Position numbers and translations under genes: made by a program
Shown here: positions 24,738 through 33,185 of the stretch, piece after piece
How the letters are laid out: each line of letters begins with the position of its first letter
How positions within the stretch are numbered: the first letter of the stretch is position 1
Assembly (NCBI RefSeq): GCF_005938385.1
Contig: NZ_VCRA01000008.1
Location: forward strand, 264,553-328,552
DNA from: Paenibacillus mesophilus
Lineage (GTDB): Bacteria > Bacillota > Bacilli > Paenibacillales > NBRC-103111
DNA length: 64,000 nt
Direction: 5' to 3'
Notes under the pieces: generated by a model
What the model saw: only the letters and a program-made list of their open reading frames with translations
Told to the model about the DNA's origin: nothing
The model's database searches: none

Positions 24738-25421
24738 TCACTTCTCTATCAGTCGCATGCTATCTAATAGAAGCTTTAAACTTCTTCGTGCGGCGATTGC
24801 ATCCCGGCTGCGAAGGGTGTTCAACACCTCAATATGGCCCTGAATCGCTGCCTCCAGGCTGTCGGTCTTCAGAACGAGCCTTTCCAGCTTGGTGAAGAAA
24901 CTTTCAATGATCTCCGCCAATTGAATATAGAGGGTGTTGTGCGAGAATCGGACAAGCGCGCGGTGGAAAGCCATGTTTAGGCTGATGAACCGCTCAGGAA
25001 TATGACCATCCCGGTTCAGTTCGTCACATAGGCTTTCAAGCTCTTTGAATTCTTCATCCGTTCCCGCTTGTATGGCCTTCTCTATCGCAGCAAGCTCAAG
25101 CGTTATTCTTAACTCCAACAGTTCCGATAGTTTCAAATTATTCGTTTCCCAATGGAAAAGCAGCTGTTCGGAGACTGGGGACAAATTCGGCTCACGGATA
25201 AAAACTCCTTCGCCATGTCGAATATGTACGAAGCCGATCATCTCGAGCGAGCTTAACGCCTCCCGGATGACCGTCCGGCTTACTTGCAATATTTTGACCA
25301 AATCTCTCTCCGAAGGGATCTTGGCCCCCGGCTTTAACTGATTTTCAATTATGTATCTTTTAATTTTCTGACAAACGATTTGACTTAAGCTATACCGGTC
25401 CGTTTCCGTAATAGACTGCAT
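24738..25421 (-). CDS. GntR-family (FadR/FCD) regulator, copy 1
   Basis: A 227-aa regulator: the winged helix-turn-helix is residues 8-75 (KPGAKIPSERDLVKIL, VSRTVIREALSSLEMIG, RHGEGVFI), followed by an all-helical FCD effector domain with the metal-ligand pattern typical of the family (LRITLELAAIEKA, FHRALVRFSHN, GHIEVLNTLRSRD). FCD regulators usually sense small sugar acids or carboxylates. It follows the second GntR gene by 14 bp, so the two are co-transcribed. It is upstream of the sialidase promoter that carries FadR-type palindromes. Probable role: repress the sialidase genes and/or the nine-gene catabolic operon until a sugar acid appears. Confidence 0.9.
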   Translation of the reverse strand: MQSITETDRYSLSQIVCQKIKRYIIENQLKPGAKIPSERDLVKILQVSRTVIREALSSLEMIGFVHIRHGEGVFIREPNLSPVSEQLLFHWETNNLKLSELLELRITLELAAIEKAIQAGTDEEFKELESLCDELNRDGHIPERFISLNMAFHRALVRFSHNTLYIQLAEIIESFFTKLERLVLKTDSLEAAIQGHIEVLNTLRSRDAIAARRSLKLLLDSMRLIEK

Positions 25422-25435
25422 GAGGTCCCCTTTCG

Positions 25436-26110
25436 CTAAACGTACTGGTCAAGAACTTGCAAATGCTTTAACATGCCGGTTTTGGCCCCGGTGATGTCCT
25501 TATTCAGCATGCATTGATAAATTTCCTTATGCTCCTGCAAAGATATTCGGCTGTTGCCGAGAAGCTCGAATCTTTCTTTGCGGATATCATGGAAAAATTC
25601 GTACAGAAACTCGCTCAGTTCGGCAAAAATCTTGTTTCCCGTAGCCAAGAAGAGCGATCGGTGAAACTGGAGATCTTCCTCGATAGGCGGCTCGCCCATA
25701 CTGATCTTCATTTCCATTTGGTCAATCCAGAACTCCAATCGCTTCAAGAGCTGCTCGTCGCTGCGCAAGATCGTCATTTCAATGGCGTTTAACTCCAAAT
25801 ATCTTCGGACTTCCAATAAATCGTTCATCTTCTCTTTATTTCGTTTCAGTTGGGAGGAAATATGGCCCGTAATGTTCCGTAGGGACTGATCCTTCACATA
25901 AATGCCGTCACCGGGCTTGATTTCGATGATCTCGATGATTTCCAGCGACTTTAAGGCCTCACGAATGACGGTTCTGCTGACGGAGAAACGTTGTATCAGT
26001 TCTTTTTCCGACGGTAATTTATCGCCGGGGTTTAGCTGCTGTTCTTCAATGAACTGTTTCATGCGATCGCTGACCATGTGGGAAAGCGTCTCTTTTTTGA
26101 TACTTTCCAT
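25436..26110 (-). CDS. GntR-family (FadR/FCD) regulator, copy 2
   Basis: A 224-aa paralogue of its downstream neighbour, with the same order of elements: NPGDKLPSEKELIQRF, VSRTVIREALKSLEIIE, PGDGIYVKD, then the FCD domain (LEVRRYLELNAIEM, DLQFHRSLFLATGNK, LQEHKEIYQCMLNKD). Recognition helices are nearly the same in both proteins (FSVSRTVIREALKSLE against LQVSRTVIREALSSLE), so they may bind the same DNA site or form heterodimers. A good promoter lies at 26200-26228 and a perfect GGTCTGACC site follows it in the leader, implying autoregulation. The effector is unknown. Confidence 0.9.
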   Translation of the reverse strand: MESIKKETLSHMVSDRMKQFIEEQQLNPGDKLPSEKELIQRFSVSRTVIREALKSLEIIEIIEIKPGDGIYVKDQSLRNITGHISSQLKRNKEKMNDLLEVRRYLELNAIEMTILRSDEQLLKRLEFWIDQMEMKISMGEPPIEEDLQFHRSLFLATGNKIFAELSEFLYEFFHDIRKERFELLGNSRISLQEHKEIYQCMLNKDITGAKTGMLKHLQVLDQYV

Positions 26111-26146
26111 TTACTCTCCCGCCTATAAATTCAGTAAAAGTCATAT

Positions 26147-26155
26147 GGTCTGACC
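26147..26155. promoter_or_regulatory. FadR/GntR-type operator in the leader of the GntR pair
   Basis: A perfect GGTCTGACC palindrome within ATATGGTCTGACCGGTT. It sits about 40 bp downstream of the predicted start of transcription and 37 bp before the start codon, where a bound repressor could block elongation. Confidence 0.6.
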
Positions 26156-26199
26156 GGTTTGGTAGAGTGAAAAATAAACTTTGGTGTAACAGCAGCTTT

Positions 26200-26228
26200 A
26201 GTGTAAACGCGGTCAAAAGATTTGTCAA
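26200..26228 (-). promoter_or_regulatory. sigma-A promoter of the GntR pair
   Basis: On the minus strand a perfect TTGACA (26223-26228) is 17 bp from TACACT (26200-26205). The remaining intergenic DNA up to the ASRT gene holds only a 16-bp palindrome, GCCGGCTGCAGCCGGC (26273-26288), which may end the upstream operon. Confidence 0.65.
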
Positions 26229-26329
26229 TTCAATTCTCAACTCAATACTAATTCCACCGTACCCGAACCGATGCCGGCTGCAGCCGGCCGACGCGCATTT
26301 AACGCTTCGACCGCCGCAGCGGCAAATCA

Positions 26330-26710
26330 TTACTCCGAATATCCCATCATGCCTATGTAAGCCAAATTCGGCTGGGCGATATCCATTCTTCCGTACTGGA
26401 TAATGACCTCGATATCGCTTCGGAACCGTAACGAATATTGCTTTTGTCTATCCAGTACGATACCGCCAGTATCGTTCGGGTCGTCCATGCGAAGGCATTT
26501 TACTCTCCTGGCGGGAACCGCAATCGGGATATTTTGATCCGGCTCCTTATCCTCGTAATAAATATCCATGACGACTTCCGCATCCGCGTCTTGGCAGTTC
26601 AAGATCATGACCGCCTCATGGCCTTCGAAGCCGGCCTCGTCAATTTTGCCTTTGTAGGGCATATAGCCGTCCACGATATACCAATTTCTTGCTCCTTGTT
26701 TATTGCTCAT
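26330..26710 (-). CDS. ASRT-domain protein (Anabaena sensory rhodopsin transducer superfamily)
   Basis: A 126-aa single-domain protein. The blocks WYIVDGYMPY, FEGHEAVMILNCQDADAEV, IYYEDKEPDQ, VPARRVKCLRMDD and VIIQYGRMD match the order of the ASRT beta sandwich first known from the Anabaena sensory rhodopsin transducer (there AEGYIPPYG, HETVCILNAGDEDA, IYYSDKEP, VPARRTKH). No rhodopsin is present. Family analyses have proposed that non-rhodopsin members bind small molecules, probably sugars. As the last gene of a sugar operon this copy fits that view. The start is taken at the ATG preceded by GGGAGGATGCG. It could be a ligand carrier, a regulator or an enzyme accessory. Confidence 0.85.
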   Translation of the reverse strand: MSNKQGARNWYIVDGYMPYKGKIDEAGFEGHEAVMILNCQDADAEVVMDIYYEDKEPDQNIPIAVPARRVKCLRMDDPNDTGGIVLDRQKQYSLRFRSDIEVIIQYGRMDIAQPNLAYIGMMGYSE

Positions 26711-26742
26711 CGCATCCTCCCGTATTTCTGAATCCGTCTCCA

Positions 26743-28818
26743 TCACGGACCGACTGGGGTACGCAGCTCCAACCAATCCGTTCCCAGTACATTGGAGCTG
26801 CCCGTCGTCAATTTCCGCCATTCCGATACGATATAGGGCCCGCCCGCACCGATTACGATCGCCGGGTTGGCGTTCACCACAACTTTGCCTTTGACCCATT
26901 CCCCCACGCTCGGAGCGGCAATCCCGATATTCAGCTCGCCGGCGGGCTCGTCATGGCCGGACCAGACTGCGGGCGAATATTTGTCTAAGGCATACAGGGA
27001 AAACGAGCGAATCCGCAAATCGGCCGAACCTCTCCAGAACAACACCCTCACCTTCTTGACCGCATCGCTTACGGAGAAATACAGATCTTCCGGGCTGTCA
27101 CTGCCGGTCGAGTAGCTTCCGCCGAAATATCCTCTCCAGAAAACAGTACGGTTCACATAGGTTTTGACATACGGCTCGGGGTTCGTGCCCCCCGGGTGCA
27201 TCAAGATTTGCCCGGAAGCATCGTAGCAGACGATATGGATGCGGCCTCCGTAACCCGGCTCGCTGTCTTGCTTGACGACGAATCTTTTGCACTTCGATGT
27301 CTCGATGAACACGCCTAGTGCCCCGAATGTCGAAGCCGAGACGTGTACATAATCCGGATGCAAACCGAGCCTGTAGGCGGGATATACGTCCGCGGTTTGA
27401 AACGAGCCGAAGCCGATTCCCGGAATGTGGACGGTCGTGCTTCCGTCGTAATAGCAAGCTTTACGATGCAGCGGCCCGGATGTAAAGATCAGGGCACTGA
27501 ATTCGACCAGCCTGCCGAGCCGGGACCGGACCGCGGTCGACGGATATTGCGACAAATCGTCCGCTTTCGCGCTACCGTATCCGGCTTGCAGCTCGTTCGC
27601 ATTCGATTGGTTCTTCGTTCGGATCGTGACGGGACTGTTGCCTTCATTGCGAATGTCCATAAAGAAATTCATACTTCCATGCTCGATCAGAACCGGCAGC
27701 GCCTCCTGCGGACTCGCCTTGATCGCGCTCAGCTCGAAGCTCGGTTTGTAGAACACGTTATTGTTGTTATTGACATAAGTCCCGTCCTGCGACGTAATCC
27801 GCACGCCGATGCGGCCTTTGCCTGGGTTCGCCCCAGTCGCGCACCAGATCCTTCCGTTCAGGAACACGTTCTCGTTGCACCAGCCAACGCCCCCTCCCGC
27901 ATTGCGGTTCGTCAGATCGATCGCGATTTTGTTGTTGGTCAGTGCGCCTAAATGGACTTCGTTATATACGAATCCAGCCGAAGCACCCAGGCACTGGACG
28001 CCGATCGTAAATCCTCTCGCTTCGACGATATGAATGTCGGAGCTGTAGCAATTGATCAGACGGATGCCGACACAGTCCTCGTTGAGCCAGTCCGCCTGGA
28101 CGGCGCGCTGCACATTCAGCTTCAAATCCAAGAGCGAGTTGATCGCGGCGATGCCGCCTACCTCCAGACAAACAAGATTCGCGGTTCCCGTGTAGATTAA
28201 GGGGGCTTCCATCATCACATGGATATTGGCGGGAACGGTCACCGTCGATTCCACCGCGTAACCCGTCGCAGCCGGAAAATATAGCGTCGGCTTGCGTACG
28301 GCCGAGGCGACGGACTGGGCGTAAGCGATCGCCCGAGCAATCGAAGCGGCATCATTCGTAGTACCGTCGCCCGCCGCACCGAACCACTTCACGTTAACCG
28401 TCCCGTCGGGCATGATCCGCTTGAACCGCTGGCCCGTGCTCGAGACGACGACGGCCCCCGTATCGTCGACCGATGTCGTATCGTTCGGATCATAATAGAA
28501 ATGTCCGTCTTGCCCCGCATCGGTCACATAGAACACGAATCCATGGGCGGTATTCGGTAGCCCTCTCAACTCCTCCAACGTGGTATCCCGAACGCAATGA
28601 TCGCAGTGGGGGTCACCGTTTCCGTAGACGGACTTCCCGACGCTGCCGCTTTGTCCGGCTGCCTCCCGCATCCCCCCGGGCAGAAGCCCGGCGGCCGCGA
28701 ATGCGGCCCCCGTTATGCCAAGTGAAGCCAGCAGCTTTCTGCGGGTGAGGATCGCGTTCATCCGCTCCTCCGTCGAACGCTCTCCCGACTCCGTACTTGC
28801 CCCTGTTTCTTCGGTCAT
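26743..28818 (-). CDS. Tat-exported right-handed beta-helix protein (pectate-lyase-3-like)
   Basis: A 691-aa protein with a twin-arginine signal [20 protein letters not shown] after an unusually long hydrophilic lead (about 25 residues). A collagen-trimer-like stalk region gives way to [20 protein letters not shown], the hallmark of pectate_lyase_3/phage-tailspike beta-helices, and then solenoid coils to about residue 430. The last 250 residues form a beta-sandwich probably for sugar binding. Tat export implies folding in the cytosol, perhaps with a cofactor or in an oligomer. A paralogue with the same opening sits at 57554. The catalytic residues cannot be assigned, so lyase or hydrolase activity is uncertain. 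Confidence 0.8.
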   Translation of the reverse strand: MTEETGASTESGERSTEERMNAILTRRKLLASLGITGAAFAAAGLLPGGMREAAGQSGSVGKSVYGNGDPHCDHCVRDTTLEELRGLPNTAHGFVFYVTDAGQDGHFYYDPNDTTSVDDTGAVVVSSTGQRFKRIMPDGTVNVKWFGAAGDGTTNDAASIARAIAYAQSVASAVRKPTLYFPAATGYAVESTVTVPANIHVMMEAPLIYTGTANLVCLEVGGIAAINSLLDLKLNVQRAVQADWLNEDCVGIRLINCYSSDIHIVEARGFTIGVQCLGASAGFVYNEVHLGALTNNKIAIDLTNRNAGGGVGWCNENVFLNGRIWCATGANPGKGRIGVRITSQDGTYVNNNNNVFYKPSFELSAIKASPQEALPVLIEHGSMNFFMDIRNEGNSPVTIRTKNQSNANELQAGYGSAKADDLSQYPSTAVRSRLGRLVEFSALIFTSGPLHRKACYYDGSTTVHIPGIGFGSFQTADVYPAYRLGLHPDYVHVSASTFGALGVFIETSKCKRFVVKQDSEPGYGGRIHIVCYDASGQILMHPGGTNPEPYVKTYVNRTVFWRGYFGGSYSTGSDSPEDLYFSVSDAVKKVRVLFWRGSADLRIRSFSLYALDKYSPAVWSGHDEPAGELNIGIAAPSVGEWVKGKVVVNANPAIVIGAGGPYIVSEWRKLTTGSSNVLGTDWLELRTPVGP

Positions 28819-28843
28819 TTATATCCCTCCCTATTGTTCATTA

Positions 28844-30037
28844 TCATTTTCCGGAATTTGCTTGCCACTTGGCGCTTAGTTCCCGGACAAGCCCGGACAT
28901 CGGCTCATACCCGGCCTCCGTTACGATCAAGCTTTCTTCGATCCGGTTCGAGCCGTGCGGATGCCCGAACAAGCTTACATCTGTATTCACCGTCATGCCG
29001 ACCTCGAATCTCGCTTCGGAATGCTCGTCCGGATAAGGCGATTCAGCCTCGGCGAGCCCGCATCCATGCAGCGGCGGATACAAGTCGTATTCGGTAACGC
29101 CTTTGTCGGCAAAATACGATTTCACCGCGCCAACCAGCTCCCCTTGTCTCGCCCCGGCCTTCAGCTTGGACAGCGCGATCCGTTCCGCTTCGACGAGCGT
29201 ACCGATAAATTCCCGTTGTCCCTCGCTCATCTTGCCGGCTACAAAGGGGAAACCGACTGTGGACACATAGCCTTCAACCTGCACGGCAATGGCGGCCATA
29301 ATCATATCGCCGTCCTCGATCATCTTCATCGTAGGCCTTCCGATAATCGTATCCACTCTCTTCCCGCTCATCAGAACGATAAACGGGATATGTTCCGCTC
29401 CCCGCCTCGTGCATTCCCCATAGGCGATCGCGGCCAGCTCGAGCTCGGTCATGCCCGGCCTTGCTTGCTCCATCATAAGCCTGTATCCGGCATCGGCGAT
29501 CGCCGCCGCTCGTTTCAAACAAGCGACCTCATGCTCGCTCTTGCTCATTCTCAGCTTGAACAATAGCTCTCCCGCATCCACGACTTCGATCCCCTCGAGA
29601 CTGCTTTCAATGGCTTCAAGCAAGCTTCGCGGCATCGCATCGATTCCGACGATCCCGACTCGCTTCAATCTGTGCGTTTGCGCCCCGTTCAGTTCGCGGA
29701 AAATATGTTTCAGGCTCGTATAGTGCGCGAAAGGGTAGTCGATGGGGTCCGGCACCGTTACGCATGTAAATTCGGGAAGAAGCCTGACGTCCCGCCACGC
29801 GCTCATCTCGCGGCAAAGCTGGTCTCCCTCCGGAGCTGCTATGACGATCGGATCGCCGGCTAGAGGGACTATGGCGGCTCCTCTTTCGAATAAGGGCCAA
29901 TAGTTGCTTATATATCGTAAATTTTCTTTCCGGTACTCGTCCCCGTAGATCAAGCATGCCTGGATATCGTTCTCCCGCATCAGTTGCTTCAGCTTCTCCG
30001 CTCTTGCTGCAAATTGTTCGGCCGGGATGGCAGTCAT
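28844..30037 (-). CDS. M24 (aminopeptidase P/creatinase) fold protein with lost metal ligands
   Basis: A 397-aa protein of the pita-bread fold: an N-terminal creatinase-type domain (RYISNYWPLFERGAAIVP) and a C-terminal M24 domain (LKRAAAIADAGYRLMM, RPGMTELELAA). True peptidases use Asp-Asp-His-Glu-Glu. Here the first Asp is replaced in AAIAVQVEG, the second in GYVSTVG (normally SD), and the first Glu in NTDVSLF, while His in LHGCGL and the last Glu in RIEESLIV remain. It is therefore not a normal metallopeptidase. Creatinase itself is a metal-free member, so a C-N hydrolase or a non-catalytic role is possible. The start at 30037 is set by GAGAGGAG; the ATG at 30055 lacks a site. Confidence 0.8.
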   Translation of the reverse strand: MTAIPAEQFAARAEKLKQLMRENDIQACLIYGDEYRKENLRYISNYWPLFERGAAIVPLAGDPIVIAAPEGDQLCREMSAWRDVRLLPEFTCVTVPDPIDYPFAHYTSLKHIFRELNGAQTHRLKRVGIVGIDAMPRSLLEAIESSLEGIEVVDAGELLFKLRMSKSEHEVACLKRAAAIADAGYRLMMEQARPGMTELELAAIAYGECTRRGAEHIPFIVLMSGKRVDTIIGRPTMKMIEDGDMIMAAIAVQVEGYVSTVGFPFVAGKMSEGQREFIGTLVEAERIALSKLKAGARQGELVGAVKSYFADKGVTEYDLYPPLHGCGLAEAESPYPDEHSEARFEVGMTVNTDVSLFGHPHGSNRIEESLIVTEAGYEPMSGLVRELSAKWQANSGK

Positions 30038-30055
30038 CGTATTCGCTCCTCTCAT

Positions 30056-31534
30056 TCAGTACATGCAGGTTCGAATCTTCATAAAGGAGGCAATCTGGCT
30101 CAGCTCTTCGGTCAAATCGCCATAGGCGATGATGCAGTGATGGGCGAAGCCTTCCTTGATCAATTCCTTGAGGAACGACTTCACCGGCTTCTCGAGCTGA
30201 ACGACGGCCGTAATCTCTTCGCAAGGAATGTTGGCCGGTATAGGCAACGCCCGTCCCCGGACGATCAGCATCTTGTAGCCTTCCGTATCGGCGATCAGAT
30301 GTCCGAGTGTCACGACACCCTCCTTCAACGTATATTCAAAGCCGAAGCCTTGCCCTTTCAAGCCCCATTGTTCGGGGGAGCGGTTCACTTTGATCGTGCT
30401 CCGGTCGGTCGCATAATCCGTATCGGCATATCCGTGATGCACCATCAGGATCGCGTTCAGCTGCTCGTCGTACTCTCCCCACTCGGCGAAAGTCGGCGTC
30501 CGCCCGGTCAGACGGTTCATGATGCACATCATGATCAGACCGTGAATGTCCCCTTCGGTATTGACTACGTAGTCGCCCTCTTCATGCAGCATCGTATTGG
30601 CCAAATAAGGTGTCGTCCCCGTCTTCTCTTCGGTATAATGCTGGCCGAGCAGCGTGAGGGCATCGAGCCGGAACCGTTCCATCGTGCGCTTCAAGGCGAC
30701 ATAAAATTTCGCCGAACGCCATAGATCGTCTTCGCCCAGACCGACGATATGGAAGCGGCCTTTCGTCGACTCGATCACGTCCCGGATGTCTTCGTCCGAC
30801 GCTTCCCGGAACTGCCGAAGCAGATGCTCAACCTGTATCGAGATGACGTTCGGCCCCAGCTTTCCTTTGACCGTCGTCTTGTCGTATTCGAAATCGTACA
30901 TGCCCCTGAACACATGCCCGACTACGCCGATATTCATGCTCTTTAGGCTCGAATAAGTCTCATAAGCGCGGACGTACTTGCCGATTTCCTCATAAACGGC
31001 CTCTTCCTCAAGCGTCCCTACGACCACCTTCAAATCTTCGTACCAGCCCATCTTGCGGAACGTAGCGGCCAATTGCAGATTGGCGATCAAGCCGCTATTG
31101 CACAGAATGTGCTCGTAGTTACCGTCAAGCTTGATCGTATTCTCCGCTTGTGTATTAAACATGACAACCGGTACGTTCCTGACATGCGAGAGAGCCTGAA
31201 TGGCCATATAATCGGGACAATACGTGCCAGCAACGTAAACGATCAGGTCCACTCTTTCCCTCTCGAGAGCCTGGCCCGCTTCTTCGGCCGAATCCAGCGT
31301 ATCGATCAGCCCCGGCCAGACGACATTGCCGAGATGACTGCGCAGTTTGCCGCAAACCAGCGTCATATTGTGCAATACATCCGCCTTCAGACTGTTTGGG
31401 AACATTCTCCAATACTCGAAGAAGCCGACCGTGATCAATCCGATTTTGAGCGGCTTCCGTTCCGCTCTCTTGCCGATCAGGTCCCCGAATTCCGTTCCCT
31501 CGGCAACCTCGAAAGACTGTATGACTTCATTCAT
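30056..31534 (-). CDS. L-fucose/L-arabinose isomerase-family protein
   Basis: A 492-aa protein with the FucI/AraA layout: an N-terminal Rossmann-like part (LKIGLITVGFFEYWRMF, VDLIVYVAGTYCPDYMAI, PVVMFNTQ) and a central catalytic part with VVNTEGDIHGLIMMCIMNRL, where the Glu and Asp resemble the metal-binding pair of ketol isomerases. The C-terminal segment is beta-rich. It overlaps the preceding amidohydrolase by 8 bp (ATGAATGA), so it is translationally coupled. It most likely interconverts an aldose and ketose (6-deoxy sugar or pentose type) released by the exported enzymes of the operon. The exact sugar cannot be told. Confidence 0.82.
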   Translation of the reverse strand: MNEVIQSFEVAEGTEFGDLIGKRAERKPLKIGLITVGFFEYWRMFPNSLKADVLHNMTLVCGKLRSHLGNVVWPGLIDTLDSAEEAGQALERERVDLIVYVAGTYCPDYMAIQALSHVRNVPVVMFNTQAENTIKLDGNYEHILCNSGLIANLQLAATFRKMGWYEDLKVVVGTLEEEAVYEEIGKYVRAYETYSSLKSMNIGVVGHVFRGMYDFEYDKTTVKGKLGPNVISIQVEHLLRQFREASDEDIRDVIESTKGRFHIVGLGEDDLWRSAKFYVALKRTMERFRLDALTLLGQHYTEEKTGTTPYLANTMLHEEGDYVVNTEGDIHGLIMMCIMNRLTGRTPTFAEWGEYDEQLNAILMVHHGYADTDYATDRSTIKVNRSPEQWGLKGQGFGFEYTLKEGVVTLGHLIADTEGYKMLIVRGRALPIPANIPCEEITAVVQLEKPVKSFLKELIKEGFAHHCIIAYGDLTEELSQIASFMKIRTCMY

Positions 31535-32387
31535 TCCGCTTCCAACCCTTCCCGTTTCTTGATTTCATGACGCCATTCAGCAGACGAACGGCATTATGGT
31601 GAATGATATTGCTTATGTCGTCATCGTCGATTCCGGAGAACAGCACGCTGCCCAAGCCGTAATGCGGGTCATACCACGGGTAATCCGTCCCGAACAGCAC
31701 CTTCTCCGAGGACGCCGCCCGAACCATTTTCCGGACCATGCCGCTTAACCGATGCGTATCGCACAGATCCAAATAAACGTTCGGCAAAGAAGCCGCAATT
31801 TCGATCGCATAATCGCATTCGCCGGGAGCCGAGTGTCCGAGCAGGAACGTAATGCTGTCGTAGCGCCGCGCCAGATCCGCGATCATTTGCGGAGGATTAT
31901 ACGGACTATGTCCCCATGTATGGGACAGCAGCAGCAGGTTGCGCTCGTTGGCGAACTCGTAGAACGGCCGGTACTTGTCACCGTTCAGCGGATATTTGTG
32001 ATAGTCCGGAAGAAATTTGAAGCCAACGAATCCATCGCTTTGGTCAAAAGCGTCCAGGTACTTTTCCGGGCTGTCGGCATAATTCGGGTTGATCGTGCAA
32101 TAACCATATATTCGATCCGGATACTTGGTCATTGCCTGCACGATCTCCTCATTTCCGGCGATCGGATCGAACAAAGCGCTGTGAGGAGCAGAGATGATCC
32201 ACTCGATATTCTCCCGGTCCATCGTGCCGATCATCGACTCCAGACTCGCTTCCGGCAAGTACGCTCCATAGAAAGGACCCATATGGGTGTGCATGTCGAT
32301 GATGGAAATGCTGCTCAGTCTGCCGGTCTCCGCGAACTCCCGGGCCAGCTTGGACGGATTTTTCATCGGAATCCGAATCCCGCTCAT
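31527..32387 (-). CDS. amidohydrolase-2 (TIM-barrel metal hydrolase)
   Basis: A 286-aa member of the amidohydrolase superfamily. The first strand carries an intact HxH (IIDMHTHMGPF), later FLLGHSAPGE and LFGTDYPWYDP supply the His and Asp of the active site. The family includes lactonases and decarboxylases that act on sugar-derived lactones and aromatic acids. The start follows GAGGTGCGGCT and overlaps the preceding gene by four bases (ATGA). Paired with a degenerate paralogue just upstream. In this sugar operon hydrolysis of a lactone is a reasonable guess but not shown. Confidence 0.85.
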   Translation of the reverse strand: MSGIRIPMKNPSKLAREFAETGRLSSISIIDMHTHMGPFYGAYLPEASLESMIGTMDRENIEWIISAPHSALFDPIAGNEEIVQAMTKYPDRIYGYCTINPNYADSPEKYLDAFDQSDGFVGFKFLPDYHKYPLNGDKYRPFYEFANERNLLLLSHTWGHSPYNPPQMIADLARRYDSITFLLGHSAPGECDYAIEIAASLPNVYLDLCDTHRLSGMVRKMVRAASSEKVLFGTDYPWYDPHYGLGSVLFSGIDDDDISNIIHHNAVRLLNGVMKSRNGKGWKRNE

Positions 32388-33169
32388 AGCCGCACCTCGT
32401 TCCATAAGCGTTCTATATTGCGATGCGTGATGTTGGCCAATTCGTCCGGGCCGATGTCCGCACCAAGGAGAGCCGCCAGCGGGCCTCCCATATGGTTGCT
32501 TGGATAATCCGATCCGAACACGATTTTCTCCGAGCCGAATTTGCCGCATATGTCTTTGATTTCTCCCGCCGTCTGCATATCGCCGCTCTCGATTATAACG
32601 TTCGGGTACGCCCGGAGCAGCGGATACAGAAACCGGTTCGCGCTCCACAACCCGTAATTGTGTATAATGACCGTCAGCTCCGGGTACTGCTGCAGGATGT
32701 CGTATACGTGCTGCCAGCCTGTGCTTGGAGACAAATATAACGGAATTCGGGCCGAGGCGATTTCCTGCACGAGCTCCCCCATCGTGACGGCGTTCAGCAA
32801 ATACCGGTTCCGCTCCGGATAAGCCCGCAGCATGCGAACTCCGCTCGCTTTCATGCGGCGGAACAACGGCTCTGGAGCAAAATCCGCATCGGTAATCGGC
32901 GGTAATATCGTCCATGTCGGAATCAGCCTGCCTTCCGCCTTCCCGACCTCCTCCATTATGCGGCTATTGCCTGTTTCGGGGGATACGTCGATCATCGCAT
33001 TGTGATAGACGACCGCCCCATCGATACCGCAATAATCGAGCTGCTCCAGCAGCTGCTCCGCATCCCTCGCCTGATCGACCCGCTCCCTCACGAAGAAATG
33101 CTCGTGGTTGACAACTTCGTAATTGACGGTCCGGTATCCGATCGCGCAGTTGCAATCGATTATTTTCAT
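32384..33169 (-). CDS. amidohydrolase-2 paralogue lacking the HxH motif
   Basis: A 261-aa relative of its neighbour. It keeps the barrel pattern (GIDGAVVYHNAMID, VIIHNYGLWSAN, VFGSDYPSNHMGG, and the ending THRNIERLW) but the N-terminal metal motif reads IIDCNCAIG, so the two His are replaced by Asn and Cys. It may bind metal differently, be a partner subunit for the intact paralogue, or have lost catalysis. The start is at the ATG after GGAGGCGTGGT; the longer frame upstream overlaps the phosphotriesterase-like gene. Operon spacing is 16 bp on one side and a 4-bp overlap on the other. Confidence 0.8.
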   Translation of the reverse strand: MKIIDCNCAIGYRTVNYEVVNHEHFFVRERVDQARDAEQLLEQLDYCGIDGAVVYHNAMIDVSPETGNSRIMEEVGKAEGRLIPTWTILPPITDADFAPEPLFRRMKASGVRMLRAYPERNRYLLNAVTMGELVQEIASARIPLYLSPSTGWQHVYDILQQYPELTVIIHNYGLWSANRFLYPLLRAYPNVIIESGDMQTAGEIKDICGKFGSEKIVFGSDYPSNHMGGPLAALLGADIGPDELANITHRNIERLWNEVRL

Positions 33170-33185
33170 ACCACGCCTCCTTCGC

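Noticed and set aside
32388..32915. N-terminal extension of the amidohydrolase at 31527
   Set aside because: It overlaps the upstream amidohydrolase in another frame and has low-complexity Arg-rich sequence; the ATGA overlap with a ribosome site gives the true start.
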